From: Bradyrhizobium sp. S69
Lineage (GTDB): Bacteria; Pseudomonadota; Alphaproteobacteria; Rhizobiales; Xanthobacteraceae
Assembly: GCF_009766005.1 (NCBI RefSeq)
Contig: NZ_LMUK01000025.1
Location: 73,076 to 125,109, forward strand
DNA length: 52,034 nucleotides
Direction: 5' to 3'
Shown here: one piece after another, positions 1 to 6,863 of the stretch
Numbering within the stretch: position 1 is the stretch's first letter
How the letters are laid out: each line of letters begins with the position of its first letter
Made by a program: the position numbers and the translations under genes
The notes under the pieces: model-generated
Seen by the model: only the letters and a program-made list of their open reading frames with translations
What the model was told of the DNA's origin: nothing
Database searches by the model: none

Positions 1-758
1 TCGCCGGGCATGTCGAGCCGCGCCACCACGCCGCAGGTGTCGCGGGTCAGTTGCCGCAAGCCCTTGCCTTCCGCCCCCAGCACCAGCGCCAGCGGCTGCC
101 GCAAGGCAACCGCGCCGAGGTTCTCGGCCCCCTGGCTGTCGAGCCCGACCGTCAAAAACCCCTGGTCGTTCATCTCGGTGAGCGCGCGCGCCAGGTTTGT
201 CACCGTGACCATCGGCACCAGCTCCAGCGCGCCGGAGGCGGATTTCGCCAGCACGCCGGTCGCCTCGGGGCTGTGGCGCGCGGTGGTGACGATGGCTTTG
301 ACCGCGAACGCCGCCGCCGAGCGCAGGATGGCGCCGACATTGTGCGGATCGGTGATCTGGTCGAGCACCAGCACGATTCCTTGCTGCGGCAGCTCCTCGA
401 TATCGGGCGAGGGCAGGGGATCGGCCTCGGCCAGCAGGCCCTGATGCACCGCATCCGGGCCGAGGCGCTGGTCGATCAGGGCCGGCCGGACGATTTCCGG
501 CGTCACACGGCTGTCGATATTCTCGTCGGCGAGCCGCTTGGCGGCGTTTTCCGACAGATATAGCCGCCTGATCGTCCGCTGCGGGTTGGCGAGCGCCGCG
601 GCTACCGTGTGCCAGCCATACAGGATGACCGGCCCGTCGGAAGCCTCCCCGCGGTCACGCCGGCCCGGCCGTCCGCCGGATCCACGCCCTTTATCGAAGG
701 TTTTGCCGCCGCTGCGCCGGAACGGCGGCTTTCGGTCGCGATCATTCATGCCCATCAT
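1..758 (-). CDS. rlmB: 23S rRNA (guanosine-2'-O-)-methyltransferase, RlmB/TrmH family (partial)
   Basis: SpoU/TrmH-family SAM-dependent 2'-O-methyltransferase; RlmB methylates G2251 of 23S rRNA. The 3' end lies outside the window. The reading frame shows a basic N-terminus (about 40 residues rich in R, K and G), then the substrate-binding domain start GPVILYGWHTVAAAL, then LVLDQITDPHNVGAILRSAA, which is SpoU motif 1 (N and R of the N-x-x-A-x-x-R signature), then LVLGAEGKGLRQLTRDTC, which is motif 2. The ATG at 758 is the first of three close in-frame ATGs (758, 755, 749). Motif 3 (the SLNVSVA region) is beyond the edge. The family assignment is firm; RlmB rather than a close TrmH paralogue is inferred from the substrate-binding domain and the Arg/Gly-rich leader. 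Confidence 0.9.
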   Translation of the reverse strand, partial: MMGMNDRDRKPPFRRSGGKTFDKGRGSGGRPGRRDRGEASDGPVILYGWHTVAAALANPQRTIRRLYLSENAAKRLADENIDSRVTPEIVRPALIDQRLGPDAVHQGLLAEADPLPSPDIEELPQQGIVLVLDQITDPHNVGAILRSAAAFAVKAIVTTARHSPEATGVLAKSASGALELVPMVTVTNLARALTEMNDQGFLTVGLDSQGAENLGAVALRQPLALVLGAEGKGLRQLTRDTCGVVARLDMPG

Positions 759-969
759 CCCTTGCGCCCGCTTTTGTCACGGGTTCCGGATTATGGCAAT
801 TTGGGCCCCTGACGGTATCTTTTTAGGGTCTCCGGTTGGTTGACTTTCCGGGGGCGTTTCGACCATAAACGCGCCAACCGGGAGGCCCGCCATCGGCGCT
901 CGGTATTAACGTCATCAATGGCCTTCCTGCCGCCGTTTCGGCGGGCGGGTTTGCGATGGGGTTTTGGAC

Positions 970-1055
970 GGGGGAGTGTCCCGAGTGGCAAAGGGAGCTG
1001 ACTGTAAATCAGCCGTCTTATGACTTCGAAGGTTCGAGTCCTTCTTCCCCCACCA
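970..1055 (+). tRNA. tRNA-Tyr (anticodon GTA)
   Basis: Class II tRNA of 86 nt including encoded CCA. The acceptor stem GGGGGAG (970-976) pairs with TTCCCCC (1045-1051), the discriminator is A1052 and CCA is 1053-1055. The anticodon GTA is at 1004-1006 in a CTGTAAA loop closed by GCTGA/TCAGC. A long variable arm follows (CGTCTTATGACTTCG region) and the T-arm reads GGTTCGAGTCC. The 3' end overlaps by two bases the left arm of a long inverted repeat. Confidence 0.97.
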
Positions 1056-1160
1056 CGCTTCGCCCTACGGGCTACGCGTGGCGCAGCCAAAGCGTAGCCC
1101 GTAGGGTGAAGCGTGTCCGGCGTAGCTTGAGCGAAGCGAAAGCGAAGACGGACGGTTGGA
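1054..1160. repeat. REP-like palindromic element abutting tRNA-Tyr
   Basis: A 24-nt left arm (1054-1077, beginning CACGCTTCGCCC) pairs with a 24-nt right arm (1092-1115) with one mismatch across a 14-nt loop. A second shorter structure follows, rich in GCGAAGCG repeats and bounded by GTCCGG/GACGGAC (1115-1156). There is no poly-T tract, so it is not a classic intrinsic terminator, although it may stop or protect the tRNA transcript 3' end. From memory such elements are dispersed in Bradyrhizobium-type genomes; only one copy is in this window, so that part is not shown here. Confidence 0.7.
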
Positions 1161-1197
1161 ATCTGTTCCGCATCCCCTCGTGCGCGATCGATCCAGC

Positions 1198-1545
1198 CTA
1201 GCCATCCGCGATTTTCTTCAAGGTCGCCCGAAAACTCAGGCTTTGGGTTCCGACCAGCGTGGTGCCGAATACTTCGGCCTGGTCGTCGGCAAACGTCCCC
1301 GAAAATCCGCTGGTGACTTCCTGTCCGCCGAACAGCGGGCGGACGAACGGGTCGGGGAAAGGTGTATGCTGATTGGTGCGCAGATGACCCTTCCAGGTCC
1401 CGCCCGTGACGACGTAGGAGCCGGTCGACCAGAAATACGGGCCGCCGCCCAGGAACGTGCCGTCGCGCAGGATCAGCACGCCACTGTCGCGGCCGTTCAC
1501 GCCGTCGAGCATGTGGATGTGAATAGAATAAAGCCCATTCTTCAT
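1198..1545 (-). CDS. GrlR-like family protein
   Basis: Predicted cytoplasmic protein of 115 aa. It begins MKNGLYSIHIHMLDGVNGRDSG and continues with a small beta-rich domain (GVLILRDGTFLGGGPYFWSTGSY, then TWKGHLRTNQHT) and a C-terminal GFSGTFADDQAEVFGT motif. This matches the one-domain beta-barrel layout of the family annotated after GrlR, a negative regulator of type III secretion in attaching-effacing enterobacteria; in rhizobia the family is found widely outside secretion loci and its role is unknown. An in-frame ATG lies five codons upstream (1560), but MKNGLYS is the usual family start. It stands alone between tRNA-Tyr and a small minus-strand transcription unit whose terminator lies upstream of it. 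Confidence 0.65.
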   Translation of the reverse strand: MKNGLYSIHIHMLDGVNGRDSGVLILRDGTFLGGGPYFWSTGSYVVTGGTWKGHLRTNQHTPFPDPFVRPLFGGQEVTSGFSGTFADDQAEVFGTTLVGTQSLSFRATLKKIADG

Positions 1546-1702
1546 GGCGCACGCGACCATCGCTCATTCAGGCCGCAACGATACAGGCCCCGGCGATGGA
1601 CGTCGAGAAGGGCCATCCGAGAGGGGCAATCGGACGCAGCGCGACAAAAACCCGCCGTGGACCACGCCAACGATCGGTCAACCTGTTCGGCTTTTGACCG
1701 CG

Positions 1703-1739
1703 AAAAAGCAAAAGGCGCGGCGGGTTTCCCCGTCGCGCC
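1703..1739 (-). terminator. Intrinsic terminator of the small minus-strand unit
   Basis: On the minus strand an 11-bp GC-rich stem (arms at 1714-1724 and about 1729-1739, one G-T wobble) with a short A-rich loop is followed by TTTTGCTTTTT. It is the cleanest Rho-independent terminator in the window. Confidence 0.85.
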
Positions 1740-1800
1740 CCAATCCTTGCACTCGCTGGTCCAGGCGCTGAGAGCGCCCTTTGCGAAGCCTAAAACAAGC

Positions 1801-1845
1801 CTAGCGGGCGATCCCAGCGAGGTGACAGCGCTTGGAGAAAGACAC
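1801..1845 (-). CDS. 14-codon small ORF behind the extreme Shine-Dalgarno
   Basis: GTG-initiated ORF, M-S-F-S-K-R-C-H-L-A-G-I-A-R then TAG. The start lies directly after the 17-nt anti-anti-SD sequence, with standard spacing from AGGAGGTGAT. It carries three K/R before a Cys-His pair. Whether it is translated as a product or only recruits ribosomes cannot be told. No other ORF in this short transcript is better placed. Confidence 0.35.
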   Translation of the reverse strand: MSFSKRCHLAGIAR

Positions 1846-1880
1846 TGGATCACCTCCTTTCGTTGGTTTACGGAGACCTC

Positions 1881-1909
1881 AATATAGACGGGGAATTGAC
1901 CGATGTTAA
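1881..1909 (-). promoter_or_regulatory. Sigma-70-type promoter of the small minus-strand unit
   Basis: On the minus strand TTAACA (-35, 1904-1909) is separated by exactly 17 bp from TATATT (-10, 1881-1886). The predicted start is near 1874, about 13 nt before the extreme Shine-Dalgarno. Confidence 0.6.
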
Positions 1910-2041
1910 GGGGAACGCGGGCGGCCCGCGAGCGCCTTCGAGGCGGTTGTCGGTGGGTTTCCGGTGATGTTTGGCGAGGTCACGGGTCCGGCGCATAACG
2001 GTTGAGGCCGCTGGCCCGGCGTGATAGTTGATCGCCAACAA

Positions 2042-2115
2042 GCGGGTGTAGCTCAATGGTAGAGCAGCAGCCTTCCAAGCTGAATACGAGGGTTCGATTC
2101 CCTTCACCCGCTCCA
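2042..2115 (+). tRNA. tRNA-Gly (anticodon TCC)
   Basis: A 74-nt tRNA with encoded CCA. The acceptor stem GCGGGTG (2042-2048) pairs with CACCCGC (2105-2111), the discriminator is T and CCA is 2113-2115. The D-arm reads GCTCAATGGTAGAGC, the anticodon TCC is at 2074-2076, and the T-arm reads GGGTTCGATTCCC. The outermost anticodon-stem pair (2067/2083) is a G-A mismatch; all other stems are intact. Confidence 0.97.
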
Positions 2116-2146
2116 GCCTTTTCAAAGACTCCTGCTTTACCCTTGT

Positions 2147-2539
2147 TCACTTCATGCCGGCGAGCATCGGCTCATCACCCTTTTCGCCGTGTTGCTGCCA
2201 GGCGATTTTGGCCCGGACATAGGTTTTCAGCCTTTCCAGTTCGGCTGACTTTGCCTCCAGCCGGGCGAGTTGATCTTTCATGAGCACTAGGCGCTTTTTG
2301 CGCGGCAGGTCGCCGCTGCGCCGCGCTTTTCTCAATTCCCCGATCTCGCGGAGCGACAGGCCAAGCGCCTGACCGACGCGGATAACGTCGGCGCAATGCA
2401 CGTCGTCCTCGGTAAACATGAAATAGGGATGGCGACCGCCCTTTTGCGTGGTCTGCGGCCGCAATAGACCAAACCGCACGTAATACCGGACGGTCTCGCG
2501 GGCGAGACCCGTGCGTCGAACGAATTCAGAGATCAACAT
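2147..2539 (-). CDS. MerR-family transcriptional regulator
   Basis: A 130-aa DNA-binding regulator. The N-terminal winged-helix motif MLISEFVRRTGLARETVRYY is followed by FGLLRPQTTQKGGRHPYFMFTEDDV, the usual MerR wing, and a C-terminal dimerisation helix (about 85-120) rich in K, E and L. It has no Cys pattern for metal sensing, and the short C-terminus leaves little room for a ligand domain. The ATG at 2539 was chosen because the HTH starts there; the in-frame extension further upstream would run through the operator. It is divergent from the aldo/keto reductase and shares the intergenic operator with it, so the reductase is its likely target, possibly along with its own gene. Confidence 0.85.
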   Translation of the reverse strand: MLISEFVRRTGLARETVRYYVRFGLLRPQTTQKGGRHPYFMFTEDDVHCADVIRVGQALGLSLREIGELRKARRSGDLPRKKRLVLMKDQLARLEAKSAELERLKTYVRAKIAWQQHGEKGDEPMLAGMK

Positions 2540-2547
2540 CCATGGCC

Positions 2548-2578
2548 TTGACTGTGGAGTGCACTCCACACTTATAAC
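2548..2578 (+). promoter_or_regulatory. MerR-type promoter/operator
   Basis: TTGACT (-35, 2548-2553) and TATAAC (-10, 2573-2578) are separated by 19 bp. The spacer is almost entirely filled by the perfect 18-bp palindrome TGTGGAGTGCACTCCACA (2553-2570). An overlong 19-bp spacer with a central dyad is the hallmark of promoters remodelled by MerR-family activators. It points toward the aldo/keto reductase, whose ATG is 35 nt after the -10 element. Confidence 0.85.
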
Positions 2579-2612
2579 GCCTGCTGCATTGGTATCAAAG
2601 GATTGCAGCATC

Positions 2613-3503
2613 ATGAACCTGGAGCGCGCAGGAGAGTTTCGCATCGGTGGGGACCTGCCGATATGCCGTTTCGGCTTCGGTGCGATGCGGCTCACGGGGC
2701 CCGGCATCTGGGGACCGCCGACCGATCTCCACGCAGCGCAGGCCGTGCTCCGGCGCGTCGTCGAGCTGGGGATCAACTTCATCGATACTGCCGATGTCTA
2801 TGGCCCGGGCGACAATGAAAGGCTCATCCGCGATACGTTGGCGCCTTATCCGGCGCGCCTCGTTATCGCGACAAAGGGCGGCCTTGTGCGGGGCGGCCCT
2901 GCGACGGCGCAGAATCCGGGTATGGGGACCGACAACAGCGAGGCGCATCTTCGCCACGCCGTCGAAGGCAGCCTGCGCAATCTTGGTGTCGAGCGCATCG
3001 ATCTCTACCAATTGCACCGCGTCGACCCCGCGGTGCCCATCGAGGAGACGATGGGCGTGCTCGCGCGCCTGCGCGACGAGGGCAAGATCCGCCACATCGG
3101 CTTGTCGGAGGTAGCCGTCGATCACATCGAACGCGCGCGTTCGGAAGTCGAGATCGCAACCGTCCAGAACCTCTACAACCTCGCGCAGCGCAAGCATGAC
3201 GATGTCATCGACTATTGCGCGCGCCATGGGATCGGTTTCATCCCCTTTTACCCGCTGAAGATCGGTGACCTCGCGGACTCCGAGGCACTGAAATCGCTGG
3301 CGGCCCGGGAGCAAGTGACACCGGCGCTGATAGCGCTGGCGTGGCTGTTTCGGCGCTCGCCCGTCATCGTTCCCATCCCCGGCACGTCTTCGCTTGATCA
3401 TCTCGAAGAGAATGCCGAGGCCTGCCGCGTTACACTCACAGCGCGGGATATGGAAACGCTCGATGTACTGTCCCGTCCGCAGCCGGAAGCGAGCGGCTCC
3501 TAG
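2613..3503 (+). CDS. Aldo/keto reductase
   Basis: A 296-aa NADPH-dependent oxidoreductase of the AKR (TIM-barrel) superfamily, expected to reduce an aldehyde or ketone in the cytoplasm. The catalytic tetrad can be read: Asp and Tyr in INFIDTADVYGPG, Lys in LVIATKGG, and His in LYQLHRVDP. The C-terminal cofactor segment reads PVIVPIPGTSSLDHLEENAEA. ATG 2613 (MNLERAGEFRIGG) is chosen because earlier in-frame sequence runs through the MerR promoter. The stop codon TAG is the first three bases of a 100-bp repeat element. Its divergent MerR gene suggests induction by an electrophile or xenobiotic; the true substrate is unknown. Confidence 0.9.
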   Translation: MNLERAGEFRIGGDLPICRFGFGAMRLTGPGIWGPPTDLHAAQAVLRRVVELGINFIDTADVYGPGDNERLIRDTLAPYPARLVIATKGGLVRGGPATAQNPGMGTDNSEAHLRHAVEGSLRNLGVERIDLYQLHRVDPAVPIEETMGVLARLRDEGKIRHIGLSEVAVDHIERARSEVEIATVQNLYNLAQRKHDDVIDYCARHGIGFIPFYPLKIGDLADSEALKSLAAREQVTPALIALAWLFRRSPVIVPIPGTSSLDHLEENAEACRVTLTARDMETLDVLSRPQPEASGS

Positions 3504-3600
3504 AGCGTTTTCGAACGAAGTGGCCACCGGTTCGCATCAAGAAAACGCGTCTAAACAAGAGTCTAGAGCCCGGTTCTGATTCCATCAGAATCGGGCTCTA
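3501..3600. repeat. 100-bp palindromic repeat unit between convergent genes
   Basis: The unit starts TAGAGC at 3501 and ends GGGCTCTA at 3600, so both ends are TAGAGC when read inward. The left half folds via GCGTTTTC (3505-3512) and GAAAACGC (3541-3548), with the palindrome GTGGCCAC inside. The right half is a 17-bp hairpin (3564-3580 with 3584-3600, one G-T wobble, 3-nt loop). From memory this resembles an abundant intergenic repeat of Bradyrhizobium-type genomes. Its ends supply the TAG stops of both flanking genes, and it may serve as a bidirectional terminator despite lacking a poly-T tract. Confidence 0.7.
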
Positions 3601-4395
3601 GCCGAGGCCGAAACCCTTCGACAGCATCTTGCGCCAAGCCCAGTCCGGCAACAGTCGACGCATGAACAGGGCCGGTACCGCATCCGTCGCGGCATAGCGG
3701 AGACGGTCGCTGCTATCCTTGGCGGCGGCCAGGATGACTTTGGCAACGCGGTCGGGAAGCGCCGCCTTTTCCCCTCCGCGAACCATGGTCTGCCGCACAT
3801 TGTCCGCGGCGGGAGAGTAGGCAGGGTGCTCCGCCCATATGTGGGAAAATCTGGTGCGGACCCCGCCCGGTTCAACCAGCTTCACCCGGATGCGGAATGG
3901 CCGAAGCTCATAGTGCAGGGCCTCGGTCAAGCCTTCGACCGCGAACTTGCTGGAACAATAAGGCGAGAGGAAAGGAACGCCGGTGCGGCCGGTAAGCGAA
4001 GTAACGTTGATGATCAATCCGTGGCCGAGCGATCGCATGTGCGCCGCCGCCGCCTGGCATACGGCGGCGACTCCGAACACGTTGACCTCGAAGTGCTCAC
4101 GAAGCTGGTTGAGGCCGATCCCTTCAAGGGGACCAGCGAGGCCGATGCCCGCGTTGTTCACGATGACGTCGATCGCGGAGAAGCGACTCGAAGCCTGTTC
4201 AAAGGCCGTCGTAATGGAATGCGTGTCCGTCAGATCAAGACGGGCCCGCAAAAGACGGGGATCGTCGACCTCGCGCAAGACCGTTGCCGGATCACGTGCG
4301 GTTGCGACGACGTTCCAGCCATCGGCGAGGAACGCCTTTGCGGCCGCCTCGCCAACGCCACTGGAGGTTCCGGTTATCAGCACTGTCTTTGGCAT
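3598..4395 (-). CDS. Short-chain dehydrogenase/reductase (SDR)
   Basis: A 265-aa classical SDR. The N-terminal Rossmann motif is TGTSSGVG (about residues 7-14), NNAGIG is at about 84-89, and the catalytic Ser and Y-x-x-x-K lie in SLTGRTGVPFLSPYCSSK. A C-terminal segment (LRYAATDAVPALFMRRLLPDW) is typical of SDRs annotated as oxidoreductases of unknown lipid or alcohol substrates. The start at MPKTVLITG was chosen because the longer frame upstream is only an overlap with the next gene. It is the second gene after the DUF308 membrane protein (35-bp gap) and is probably co-transcribed, divergent from an AraC regulator. Confidence 0.88.
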   Translation of the reverse strand: MPKTVLITGTSSGVGEAAAKAFLADGWNVVATARDPATVLREVDDPRLLRARLDLTDTHSITTAFEQASSRFSAIDVIVNNAGIGLAGPLEGIGLNQLREHFEVNVFGVAAVCQAAAAHMRSLGHGLIINVTSLTGRTGVPFLSPYCSSKFAVEGLTEALHYELRPFRIRVKLVEPGGVRTRFSHIWAEHPAYSPAADNVRQTMVRGGEKAALPDRVAKVILAAAKDSSDRLRYAATDAVPALFMRRLLPDWAWRKMLSKGFGLG

Positions 4396-4430
4396 TTTAT
4401 CCTTCGGTTCGCTGATCGACCTGACGACGG

Positions 4431-5021
4431 TTAGGCAGACTGTAAGCGCTTCCTGGCTCTGGCTTCGCTGACAGTGAGCCAGATAGCCGAGACCAGAAAG
4501 TAGAAAGCGCCAAACGCCGCATAGGGAGCGATGTCGGTAATTCCTGGAATGGTCGGTTCGTTTGCCTGCTTGATGAAAACGGCTCCGACGATTGTGGACT
4601 GTGCGCCGGCAAGGATCATGGCCCATTGAGCGCCGGTGGTCCGCCAGCGGCGAACGCCCGTGATCAGTTGGAAAAGACCGGCCAGCACCGCCCACGCGCC
4701 GAACACTCCCAGGACGGTATTCATGCTTGTACCGATGGTAAGCGCAACCGCGACACTTGCTATCACACTGATGACGACGTTGAGCGATTGGCTTGGATTG
4801 TTCACGAGGCCGCCATTGCGCTGAGCATCGACGAAGTTCGCGGCAGCGTCCCATGCGGGATAGGCGACAAGCAGTGCAACGGCGACGGGCGGCATCGCTT
4901 TGCCGATCGTAAAGGCGCCCGCGACCCAGGCCACGGCTACGCCGGCGCGCACGAAATAATACGACTTCAGCCAATGGGAAGCGCCCCTTTGGTTGGATTG
5001 CTGGACGGTCGAATGATTCAT
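4431..5021 (-). CDS. DUF308 (HdeD-like) membrane protein
   Basis: A 196-aa integral inner-membrane protein with about six hydrophobic segments, including FVRAGVAVAWVAGAFTIG, VVISVIASVAVALTIG, TVLGVFGAWAVLAGLFQ, and a final PYAAFGAFYFLVSAIWL. A short polar Gln/Ser/Asn-rich N-terminus precedes the first helix. Start 5021 is preferred because AAGGGAAA lies just upstream; an alternative start at 5081 would bury that site. The repeated small-residue TM layout matches the DUF308/HdeD family, linked to acid stress in enterobacteria, but no such role can be claimed here. It is the first gene of an SDR operon divergent from araC. Confidence 0.75.
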   Translation of the reverse strand: MNHSTVQQSNQRGASHWLKSYYFVRAGVAVAWVAGAFTIGKAMPPVAVALLVAYPAWDAAANFVDAQRNGGLVNNPSQSLNVVISVIASVAVALTIGTSMNTVLGVFGAWAVLAGLFQLITGVRRWRTTGAQWAMILAGAQSTIVGAVFIKQANEPTIPGITDIAPYAAFGAFYFLVSAIWLTVSEARARKRLQSA

Positions 5022-5247
5022 GGTCAGTTTCCCTTGTTGGTGATTGGGCACGTCAATGTTTTGCGAATGACGATCAGGCACGGAACCGTTCGATGAGCGC
5101 GGTCATGCGAAGTCGGAAGATCAGCATATTTTTATCTTCGGAACCTCGGACCGCAATGGCTTCTGTTATTCACTCGAAACCGCTCGATTTTTGGTGTATT
5201 CATGCATTCCGCGTTAGATTGATGTAACCTTTTGAGACTTCTTTGCC

Positions 5248-6147
5248 ATGACTGAAATACTCGAAAATTTGACCATTCGTCCGGACGCCACGGAGCGCGG
5301 TGACAGTTCGACGGATCTGCTGTCTCACGTGCTGGCGCAAATCCGGCTCACGGGAGAGCGTGTTTATTCGACCACCCTCGCAAAGAGGAGCCGTCTGGAA
5401 CTGGAGCCAGACACGGCCTATGTGTGCGTCGTTACCGAGGGTGTTCTGCATGCAGAGCAAGACGGTCGTACACCGGTCGTTATCGAGACCGGTGACCTCG
5501 TCCTGCTACCGCGCGGCGCGGGCGAGTTGCGCTTCAAAGCCCAGGGCACTTCTGCGAGCGTTTTCCTTTGCCGCTTCAGGTTCGATCCCGACAGCCTTCG
5601 AGGCATGATTTTCGCGCTGCCTCGATGCATCCACATTCGGCGGTCGGATAGCGCCGGTTGGCTCGAAGGCATCATGCATTTTTTGCTGGTCGAGGCTGGC
5701 GACGTCCAGCCAGGGGCGGCCTTGATGATTTCCCGGATCATCGATCTTGCGGTTATCCGGGCGTTGCGCACCTGGGTTCATCTGGGAAATACTTCGGGAT
5801 GGCTTGGAGGACTCGCGGACGCAAGGATCGCGAGCGCGCTGAAAGCGATTCACGAGCGGCCCATGCAACGCTGGAGCATCGAGGCCCTGGCTGGCATTGC
5901 CGGAATGTCTCGTTCGAGCTTTTGTGAACGTTTTACCGCCTTGGTGGGCCGTTCGCCGCTGCGGTACCACAATGAATGGCGCCTGGCGCTGGCGCGAGAT
6001 CTTTTAGCCAGGCGGACCGCCCGGGTCGGCGAGATCGGACTCAGTATTGGCTACGAGTCGGAAGCAGCCTTCAGCCGTGCCTATAAAAGTTTGTTCGGCC
6101 ATTCGCCGCGCGCCGAATATAGACTGCGTAACGTTATGGCCAATTAA
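5248..6147 (+). CDS. AraC-family transcriptional regulator (cupin + HTH)
   Basis: A 299-aa regulator. The N-terminal beta-barrel cupin (about residues 15-185) has VVIETGDLVLLPRGAGELRF typical of the AraC cupin_6 type. The C-terminal double HTH (about 200-295) shows WSIEALAGIAGMSRSSFCERF and VGEIGLSIGYESEAAFSRAYKSLFGHSP, the AraC consensus. It is divergent from the DUF308/SDR pair across a 226-bp region, which suggests that it controls that pair. The inducer is not evident. Confidence 0.92.
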   Translation: MTEILENLTIRPDATERGDSSTDLLSHVLAQIRLTGERVYSTTLAKRSRLELEPDTAYVCVVTEGVLHAEQDGRTPVVIETGDLVLLPRGAGELRFKAQGTSASVFLCRFRFDPDSLRGMIFALPRCIHIRRSDSAGWLEGIMHFLLVEAGDVQPGAALMISRIIDLAVIRALRTWVHLGNTSGWLGGLADARIASALKAIHERPMQRWSIEALAGIAGMSRSSFCERFTALVGRSPLRYHNEWRLALARDLLARRTARVGEIGLSIGYESEAAFSRAYKSLFGHSPRAEYRLRNVMAN

Positions 6148-6863
6148 CAATCCAGAATCTGCCAGGCAGATTGCGGCGCCCCAACAATCATTTTGGCGGT
6201 CCAGTCGTGGCGCGCTACTGAATGCGCATCACGGATGCGTCGCATTCGCAAAATAAAACTTGACACGGATTTACTGATTTGCCCGTCGTGCCAATGTGTC
6301 GCAGCGGTCGAGCTTGATCGCGAAGGCAAATCACCTTCACATCTCATGCCATCCCGTCCCGAGAGAGGGGGCGTTGGCCATCGTCACTGACGTTGGGGCG
6401 GGGAGCGGTGGACGCCGATGCGCTTTTGACGAACAGCGCGAGGCGTACGGCGAAGTCGTGTGGTCCTGACGCCCCAATAGCAGGTGTCAAGTTCGCAAGA
6501 AGCTCAAGCTTCTTGAGGGCGACGGTGACAAACGAGCTCTGGTCTCACCGGGGAGAGCACGGAATAAGTCGTAGAACCATTGTGCGGGGAAGGCCGGAGT
6601 GTTTCCGCTGAACCTGTATGCTCATGTGCGTTTTTTATCTACCTTGGCACATGAGACCGCGGGTGCAGCGCGCACCCGGTCTTCCCTGCGCCCTCTTCTT
6701 TTGAGGGTCGCCTGCGCCCTCTCATTTTTTGGGGGCAGATGAATTTGCAAACCTCGGGCAAATGCTGTCGCGAGAACGCACGTGGCTGTTTGAAAACTGA
6801 ATCGAAAAATGAAGGCCATGTGCCTGCTTCCTGTCGGTCATGCGCACCGCATCGCAGCGCGGA
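6148..6863. repeat. Non-coding stretch with a structured, probably dispersed repeat
   Basis: No convincing gene here. From about 6280 to 6790 the sequence has features that I recall as a degenerate, widespread intergenic repeat in Bradyrhizobium relatives (the CCCGTCCCGAGAGAGGG, GAGGCGTACGGCGAAGTCG and GGGGAGAGCACGGAATAAG blocks). Hairpins are visible: CTCATGTGC/GCACATGAG (6621-6629 with 6647-6655), CGGGTGC/GCACCCG (6660-6678), and CTGCGCCCTCT occurring twice (about 6687 and 6710). A short plus-strand ORF at 6393-6611 within it has no start signal or recognisable domain and is taken as chance. Confidence 0.45.

Larger units (their letters stand above)
1703..1874 (-). ncRNA. Candidate short transcript with extreme Shine-Dalgarno (sRNA or leader/sORF mRNA)
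   Basis: A promoter (1881-1909) and a strong intrinsic terminator (1703-1739) define a transcript of about 170 nt. Near its 5' end it carries GAAAGGAGGTGATCCAG (1845-1861, minus strand), a perfect 17-nt complement of the 3' terminus of bacterial 16S rRNA. It then has a 14-codon ORF, an internal hairpin GGCGC-TCTCA-GCGCC (1769-1783), and the terminator. I do not recognise it as a named RNA family. It could be a small-protein mRNA, a leader, or a ribosome-binding RNA. The reading as a transcription unit comes directly from the signals; function is unknown. Confidence 0.6.

Noticed and set aside
1542..1853. Minus-strand 103-codon open frame through the small transcription unit
   Set aside because: Its start codon lies inside the Shine-Dalgarno and it would have to be read through the intrinsic terminator hairpin; composition is not protein-like.
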